Assembly: GCA_017882125.1 (NCBI GenBank)
Contig: JADGQC010000007.1
Span: 1 to 38,891, forward strand
Direction of reading: 5' to 3'
DNA: 38,891 bases
Origin: Anaerolineales bacterium
GTDB lineage: Bacteria; Chloroflexota; Anaerolineae; Anaerolineales; Villigracilaceae
How positions within the stretch are numbered: position 1 is the first letter of the stretch; every line of letters begins with the position of its first letter. Position numbers and translations under genes: made by a program. Shown piece after piece: positions 34,684 to 38,891 of the stretch. Under the pieces are notes generated by a model. It saw only the letters and a list, made by a program, of their open reading frames with translations. It was not told the origin of the DNA and searched no databases.

Positions 34684-36087
34684 CTATCCCTTTTTTCTGG
34701 AAAGCAGTGCACCCCAACGTTGTATTTGGTCATACCTGTCATCGTCCCCCTTGATAAAAGTTATTTCAACTCCTCCATCCATATAGACGAACTCCGTCTC
34801 GGAAATGGGAGACAACGCCCAGTCACCGGTTTCCGGAGACATCATGCGAAGTTGATCCTTTTCGATGTACACGACAACGGGCGTATCGGTTTCGTCGGAG
34901 GCGCGATAATCCCCCGCATAGGCGATAAGTTTTTCGGGAGCGATCCCAATCAAAACCACCTCTTTGGGTTGAAGGATCGACCAGCCATAAACAGATGATA
35001 GACTTCGTAGGATCTCCATCACAAGTTCATTCCCGTTATCCGAATTCGTCATCACGACCGCGCCCTTACCTTTATTCACAAAGGCAAACAACATGCAGAT
35101 AAAGCCTTTGTTGCCCCCTCCATGGCTGAATGATCTTTTCTCTTCCGCTGTCCATTCACCCAACCCTACCCCCAGGCCCCAGTTCCCGATTCCCGGGGCC
35201 AGCATCTTCACGGCCATTTCTTGTGAGATGACCTTATTTGATCCTCCGGCAAACGACTTTTGCAGCTCAATGGCAAAGCGGCAAAGGTCTGAAGGCGTGC
35301 TCCACAATCCCGCTGCGGCCAACTCCGGATAGACATGCCACCTCCCTTTGATGACTTCACCATTTGCTAGGTGGCCCGAGGTGGCCTGCTCCGCTTTTTC
35401 CCGGGGCAGCGGTTGCTCGAATGTGCTGTGGGTCATTCCCAGGGGGGCCAGGACAGTTGTCTGCATGTATTCCTGAAAAGTCTTGCCCGAAATGTCCGCC
35501 ACGAGAAGTTGCGTAACCACGAATCCACCCCCGGAGTAGCGCCACTGAGCTCCGGGGACCATGTCGATACGAACGGGAGAAGTATTGGCTGGTTTTTCTC
35601 CGTCGAGCACTTGAACGGGCGTGGGGATCTGTTCGGATGTTGCATATCCGGGAAAGCCCGTAACTGTTAACCCGGCGCTGTGAGTTAAGAGTCGGCGAAG
35701 GGTCACCTTTTCTTTTTCTGAGAATTCATTCTCCGGAACCTTCCAGGATACGAGCTTGTCATTGACCGGCGAATCCAGATCGAGGATCCTCTTCTCGACG
35801 AGTTGGAGCGTGCCCAGGGCAGTCACGGGTTTGCTGATGGATGCGGCTTGAAAGAGCGTCTCGGGGGTGACAGGGTCGTTGCCGCCAGTTTCTTTGATAC
35901 CATAACCTTTGGCCCAATCGATCTTCCCATTATCAATAACAGCAACGCTCACTCCCGGAATATTGTAGTATTTCATCCTGTCCAGGATGTTCATCGCAGC
36001 AATCGGCTTGCCTTTCGTGTACATGGCGGGCTGTAAGGCGTTCTCCACAGCAGTTGCGGCGAAAGCATGTTTTGATTTGGCATTCAT
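34684..36087 (-). CDS. Serine beta-lactamase-like hydrolase (penicillin-binding/esterase fold)
   Basis: 467 residues of the PF00144 family (class C beta-lactamase, DD-peptidase and esterase fold). The nucleophile motif is AASISKPV (S-x-x-K, about 95-98), the second YSGGG (Tyr base, about 184-188) and a third SHGGGNKG (HxG, about 315-322). A C-terminal extension (about 385-467) resembles the beta-rich tails seen in many uncharacterised serine hydrolases. No signal peptide, so it is probably cytoplasmic and acts as an esterase or peptidase rather than as an antibiotic lactamase. Start ATG 36087 lacks a strong ribosome site. Followed upstream by the 152-residue membrane protein, 35 bases away. 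Confidence 0.85.
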   Translation of the reverse strand: MNAKSKHAFAATAVENALQPAMYTKGKPIAAMNILDRMKYYNIPGVSVAVIDNGKIDWAKGYGIKETGGNDPVTPETLFQAASISKPVTALGTLQLVEKRILDLDSPVNDKLVSWKVPENEFSEKEKVTLRRLLTHSAGLTVTGFPGYATSEQIPTPVQVLDGEKPANTSPVRIDMVPGAQWRYSGGGFVVTQLLVADISGKTFQEYMQTTVLAPLGMTHSTFEQPLPREKAEQATSGHLANGEVIKGRWHVYPELAAAGLWSTPSDLCRFAIELQKSFAGGSNKVISQEMAVKMLAPGIGNWGLGVGLGEWTAEEKRSFSHGGGNKGFICMLFAFVNKGKGAVVMTNSDNGNELVMEILRSLSSVYGWSILQPKEVVLIGIAPEKLIAYAGDYRASDETDTPVVVYIEKDQLRMMSPETGDWALSPISETEFVYMDGGVEITFIKGDDDRYDQIQRWGALLSRKKG

Positions 36088-36122
36088 TGTTGCATCCTTT
36101 TGAACACTTACATTGATGCTGG

Positions 36123-36575
36123 TCAGCAGATGGTAATTTCACGACTGCCAGGAAGTGGCTGAACAGGGATTTTAGGGAACAACATGCTCAGCAAAGAGAA
36201 CAGATAACAAAGAGCAACGATCACAAAGGCCGACAACATTCCGTATTGGAGACTTGGATACAGTGAACCTTGTGGGTAAATTACCTGGAATGATACCCTC
36301 GTTAGCCACAAAATACATGTTGCTGCAAGCATGACGATAATCGAATATCTGTTTGACTTATCCTCATAGATCAACAGGATGTTTACGATGCCAAACAATA
36401 TCAGAGACAAAGAAAAGAACGCATTAATAGCCCTCACGGCGGCCACCAACTCCGTTGCATTGATGTCAATATAGGAATACCACTTCCAGGCTTGGGGTAC
36501 AAAAAAGTGCCATATTCCAAAACCAATAGAAGCGCTGTTGCCAATTATCACTAATATCTTAACAAGCAGATTCAT
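36123..36575 (-). CDS. Small four-helix integral membrane protein
   Basis: 150 residues, unrecognised family. Four hydrophobic helices (about 5-25, 45-70, 80-100, 110-135), with an aromatic stretch (FGIWHFFVPQAWKWYSY) after the first. ATG 36575 is seven bases after AGGAGG, a firm start; the ORF could extend two codons to a TTG but the site decides. The residue make-up (Ile, Tyr, Asn, Lys) and low GC differ from most neighbours. It lies just after the perfect hairpin 36599-36630, which separates it from the lipoprotein gene. Cotranscription with the downstream hydrolase is possible. No function suggested. Confidence 0.7.
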   Translation of the reverse strand: MNLLVKILVIIGNSASIGFGIWHFFVPQAWKWYSYIDINATELVAAVRAINAFFSLSLILFGIVNILLIYEDKSNRYSIIVMLAATCILWLTRVSFQVIYPQGSLYPSLQYGMLSAFVIVALCYLFSLLSMLFPKIPVQPLPGSREITIC

Positions 36576-36598
36576 GGTCAACCCTCCTGGTATTAAAT

Positions 36599-36630
36599 GA
36601 GTAATCAGCCAACGGGATGGCTGATTACTC
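36599..36630 (-). terminator. Perfect 13-bp inverted repeat terminator
   Basis: GAGTAATCAGCCA (36599-36611), loop ACGGGA, TGGCTGATTACTC (36618-36630). On the minus strand it follows the lipoprotein stop by 16 bases and leads to ATTTAATA. The long stem and AT tail make a terminator, although the T-run is short. Confidence 0.65.
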
Positions 36631-36646
36631 CGAATGTAATTGATTG

Positions 36647-37291
36647 TTACTCAGCAACATCGATGCGGTCCACCTGGACCTGCGAACCGTTGTAGTCAGG
36701 CACGTTGCTAAATAATGTGCCGTAAAGGTGAACGATCTTGCCACTATCGCGCAGTGCCGCGATCTGCGCTTGTACTGCCGGGTCCATGGAATCGATGCCG
36801 AAGTAGATTATTTGTCCCAGGTCCTGCCGCTCAAAATAGTCATCATACTGGGCGCCGGGCCCCGTACTCTTGATGACACCCCACCAGTTAGCGATCTCTT
36901 CGGTGGTACCTGGTTGCATGTATCCTCCCGTGCCGTTATTTCCTCCTGTGCCATCACTTCCTCCTGGGCCACCGCCAGTTCCTTCCTTGGTTGCCTCACC
37001 GGGCATGACAGGTGTTGGGTTTTTCTGTGCTGCGGAACCACACTCACCCCGAAAATAAGCCCACTCATCGCAGGTGCTGCCGTCCGGAAAAACACATACT
37101 CCGGATTGGCTGCCATCTGCAGCATTCGTAATTTCGTGTTTGTTCCCATTCTGATCGCAATAGACCGAGGCAGGATTCGGCATATTTGCTTGGGGCATGT
37201 CCGTCCCTGCAGAGTCAGATGTCTGGACCCGAAATGACGTACAGGCCGTCAGTGCCATTAGAACTATTGTGAATGTAAAGATTCTTTTCAT
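36647..37291 (-). CDS. DUF333-domain lipoprotein
   Basis: 214 residues. Signal peptide with lipobox LTAC (about 14-17), then a short linker and a DUF333 domain (about 38-85) in the form MPNPASVYCDQNGNKHEI...GVCVFPDGSTCDEWAYFRGEC, its cysteines likely disulfide-bonded. A Gly-rich linker (GGGPGGSDGTGG) about 105-125 precedes a C-terminal domain (about 130-214) with DYFERQDLGQIIYFGIDSMDP and an HLYGTLFSNVPD-like strand, reminiscent of an OB-like or DUF fold that I cannot name. DUF333 proteins are usually small exported proteins, some called hemolysin-like. It should face the cell exterior, anchored in the membrane. ATG 37291 follows AAGAAGGAAAAA, an A/G-rich site. Confidence 0.82.
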   Translation of the reverse strand: MKRIFTFTIVLMALTACTSFRVQTSDSAGTDMPQANMPNPASVYCDQNGNKHEITNAADGSQSGVCVFPDGSTCDEWAYFRGECGSAAQKNPTPVMPGEATKEGTGGGPGGSDGTGGNNGTGGYMQPGTTEEIANWWGVIKSTGPGAQYDDYFERQDLGQIIYFGIDSMDPAVQAQIAALRDSGKIVHLYGTLFSNVPDYNGSQVQVDRIDVAE

Positions 37292-37321
37292 TTTTTCCTT
37301 CTTTCTTTTCTAGTTAGAAAT

Positions 37322-37337
37322 CCACCAGTCTTGGTGG
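37322..37337. repeat. 6-bp stem hairpin in the leader of the lipoprotein gene
   Basis: CCACCA (37322-37327), GTCT, TGGTGG (37332-37337), about 30 bases upstream of the lipoprotein start. Could be a small leader hairpin or stray symmetry. In the rest of the 272-base gap 37292-37564 I note only a 12-bp palindrome AGCGGATCCGCT (37531-37542). Confidence 0.3.
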
Positions 37338-37564
37338 TTTATGGAGACAGTTTGTTTTGTGCACCTTTTCACATATAGACGATGCAGAATTAAATATGTT
37401 CCATATTATTTTGGTTTTTTGAAGATTCACTTCTGGCGCAGGGTAGTCAACCATATTGCAGGTTGGGTCTCCAGGTCGGTCTAGCCTTTATTACATTCTC
37501 TCGCCTTCCTTCTGCTGCAAGACTTCGAGCAGCGGATCCGCTATCTGCCAATGTCAGGCATTAT

Positions 37565-38134
37565 TTAATAGATCATCGGAATTAAACTTTTTGTCCGTTT
37601 CTGATAATTCAAGTATTTTTCTCCCATTTGTTCGATCATGAATCTTTCTTCCACTTTTATTCGATAGATATACCCAATGGCAACCGGGATCACCATGAAT
37701 GGAATTGATAACCAATTCGATATTGAAGTTGAAATTCCAATGAAGATAATTAATTGTCCAAGATATCCAGGATGTCTGATGAATTTGTACAAGCCTGTTT
37801 CAATTAGTTTATGGTTCTCCACTTTTGCGACTGAATAAGTAAAGTATTGTTTCAGAGTCAATATGGAATGTATTCTGATCATGAGCCCTATGACAAACAA
37901 TGCTATGCCAATTGCAAAAAAGGTATTCCAATCATGAATCCTGCCTATTTTTGTCGCACCGATCGAAAAGGACAGGGCATAGCCAACTGTAATGAGGCCG
38001 TATAACCAACATAAACTGCTTTTATCGCTCGAAGTTGTAATCTTGCTTTTGCTTCTCTGTCTCAAATTCATGAATACTTCAAAGAATCCGTACAGGTATG
38101 AGACGGCGATAATGATTATTATTTTGGGGTCCAT
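37565..38134 (-). CDS. Isoprenylcysteine methyltransferase-like (ICMT/PEMT) membrane protein
   Basis: 189 residues from ATG 38134 (MDPKIIIIIAV), preceded by GAGAGA; an in-frame ATG 12 codons earlier (38170) gives 201 residues and is possible. About five membrane helices and the hallmark C-terminal signature of the ICMT/PEMT family: LIETGLYKFIRHPGYLGQL (about 128-146 of the longer form), then KVEERFMIEQMGEKYLNYQKRT. These membrane enzymes use SAM to methylate carboxyl or amine groups in lipids or isoprenoid cysteine. No protein-prenylation in bacteria is known for most of them, so lipid or small molecule is likelier. Its AT-rich codon use is unlike most of the window. Confidence 0.82.
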   Translation of the reverse strand: MDPKIIIIIAVSYLYGFFEVFMNLRQRSKSKITTSSDKSSLCWLYGLITVGYALSFSIGATKIGRIHDWNTFFAIGIALFVIGLMIRIHSILTLKQYFTYSVAKVENHKLIETGLYKFIRHPGYLGQLIIFIGISTSISNWLSIPFMVIPVAIGYIYRIKVEERFMIEQMGEKYLNYQKRTKSLIPMIY

Positions 38135-38186
38135 AGTTCTCTCTCTTGTTGCTCTTATGCCTAACTTCATTTATGCGGGTGGGCTG

Positions 38187-38891
38187 TCACCTGCCGTTAT
38201 GTTCCACAGTGATGACCACATTTCCCTTTTTATGCCCTTGTTCGACATACCGGTGTGCCTCGGCGATCTGTTCCAGCGGATAGACCCGGTCTATGACCGG
38301 TTTGAGCTTGCCCGCCTCGATCAGTTCCTTGAGCAGGAGCAGGTTTTCGAGCTTATCGCCCCCGTCTGAGTCGGCATGGACGTTGATGTAAATGCCGGTC
38401 TGCTTGAGCGCCTTTTTGCCCTGCGCAGGGAGTAGTTTACCGACCGCGTCAAAAACCACGTCGTAGGTTGCGCCGCTTTGGGTGAACTCCTCCCGGGTGT
38501 AATCGATAACCTGACTCGCCCCCAGGGATTTGATCAATTCCAAATTCGTGCCACTGCACACCCCGGTCACGTCTGCCCCGAAGTGGCGGCTGGCAAGCTG
38601 CACCGCATAGGTGCCCACCGCGCCGGATGCGCCGTAAACCAGGATTTTTTGCCCCGGCTGGATTTTTCCCTTTTTGAGACACTGCCAGGCCGTCTGCCCT
38701 GCGCCAGGGATGGCGGCGGCCTCCTCGTAGGAGAGATTGGCCGGTTTGAGCGCCAGCACTCCGTTTTCAGGCAGGCATTTGTATTCGGCATTTCCGCCGA
38801 AATTCACCCCGAAGGTGGAGGCGAAAACCTGGTCGCCAGGCTTGAAGCGGGTCACTTCCATGCCGACGGATTCAACTTCTCCGGCCAGTTC
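38187..38891 (-). CDS. Zinc-independent medium-chain dehydrogenase/quinone oxidoreductase, N-terminal part outside window
   Basis: The open frame runs to the window's right edge ([24 protein letters not shown]), so the N-terminus lies beyond 38891; ATG 38861 is internal. The visible 235 residues contain the MDR nucleotide-binding core: [36 protein letters not shown] (NADPH-binding Rossmann turn, no zinc ligands seen), [15 protein letters not shown] and the C-terminal [22 protein letters not shown], as in quinone oxidoreductases and reductases of activated double bonds. Likely an NADPH-dependent reductase. Its higher GC sets it apart from the ICMT gene just after it. Confidence 0.88.
   Translation of the reverse strand, partial: ELAGEVESVGMEVTRFKPGDQVFASTFGVNFGGNAEYKCLPENGVLALKPANLSYEEAAAIPGAGQTAWQCLKKGKIQPGQKILVYGASGAVGTYAVQLASRHFGADVTGVCSGTNLELIKSLGASQVIDYTREEFTQSGATYDVVFDAVGKLLPAQGKKALKQTGIYINVHADSDGGDKLENLLLLKELIEAGKLKPVIDRVYPLEQIAEAHRYVEQGHKKGNVVITVEHNGR

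Noticed and set aside
38159-38202. Integron attC-like pair (GCCTAAC and GTTATGT) next to the oxidoreductase stop
   Set aside because: The span is about 44 bases, shorter than known attC sites, GTTATGT is not a full GTTRRRY core, and L-box pairing is poor. Kept only as a remark.

Overview
The window reads as a chromosomal segment of a Gram-positive-like or monoderm environmental bacterium. My best guess is the Chloroflexota, class Anaerolineae. This rests on the mixture of genes: large MASE/PAS/GAF sensor proteins, PD40 propeller lipoproteins, a BMP-type nucleoside ABC transporter, moderately high GC, many TTG starts and Shine-Dalgarno initiation. No rRNA or tRNA is present, so this taxonomy is an inference.

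Left part, plus strand (1-7120): a decayed dolichol-phosphate-mannose/GT39-like membrane glycosyltransferase carrying a frameshift and an in-frame stop; a 740-residue double-domain 6-phosphofructokinase that looks strikingly like the duplicated eukaryotic enzyme; two tandem paralogous STAS-domain (anti-sigma-factor-antagonist type) proteins; and a polytopic membrane protein of unknown role. Clear rho-independent terminators separate the phosphofructokinase, STAS and membrane-protein units.

From 7178 to the right edge all intact genes are on the minus strand. 7178-8919 holds a PD40 beta-propeller lipoprotein and an unknown protein, preceded by a GC-rich, well-folded intergenic element (about 9101-9260) that looks like an undescribed structured RNA. 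9303-14467 is a five-gene run in transcription order threonine synthase, AI-2E-family permease, DPM1/GtrB-like glycosyltransferase, SAM methyltransferase and PatB/MalY-type C-S lyase, closed by a hairpin.

The centre (14513-27104) is the most interesting part. It is a coherent purine/ureide catabolic cluster in transcription order: 8-oxoguanine deaminase-like amidohydrolase, DinB-fold protein, adenine deaminase, GntR/UTRA regulator, aspartate-transcarbamylase-like protein, YgeW/AOTCase-like knotted transcarbamylase, carbamate kinase, then a BMP lipoprotein, double ABC ATPase and two permeases for nucleosides. The inferred logic is uptake of nucleosides or bases, deamination, ring breakdown by enzymes not in this window, phosphorolysis of a carbamoylated intermediate by one or both transcarbamylases, and ATP formation by carbamate kinase. 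The ATCase-like protein lacks residues that bind aspartate in true ATCase, so its substrate is probably something else. A good promoter overlapping a perfect inverted repeat lies ahead of the cluster and is a candidate operator for the GntR protein.

Right part: a c-di-GMP signalling pair (GGDEF cyclase and a 1517-residue MASE1-PAS-GAF-HD-GYP phosphodiesterase), a repeat-rich intergenic stretch with a coding remnant, and then a looser accessory set. That set is a serine beta-lactamase-like hydrolase, a small membrane protein, a DUF333 lipoprotein, an ICMT-like membrane methyltransferase, and a zinc-independent medium-chain oxidoreductase cut by the window edge. Several of these are visibly AT-richer than the rest and may have been acquired. 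No CRISPR array, rRNA, tRNA, transposase or phage gene was seen.
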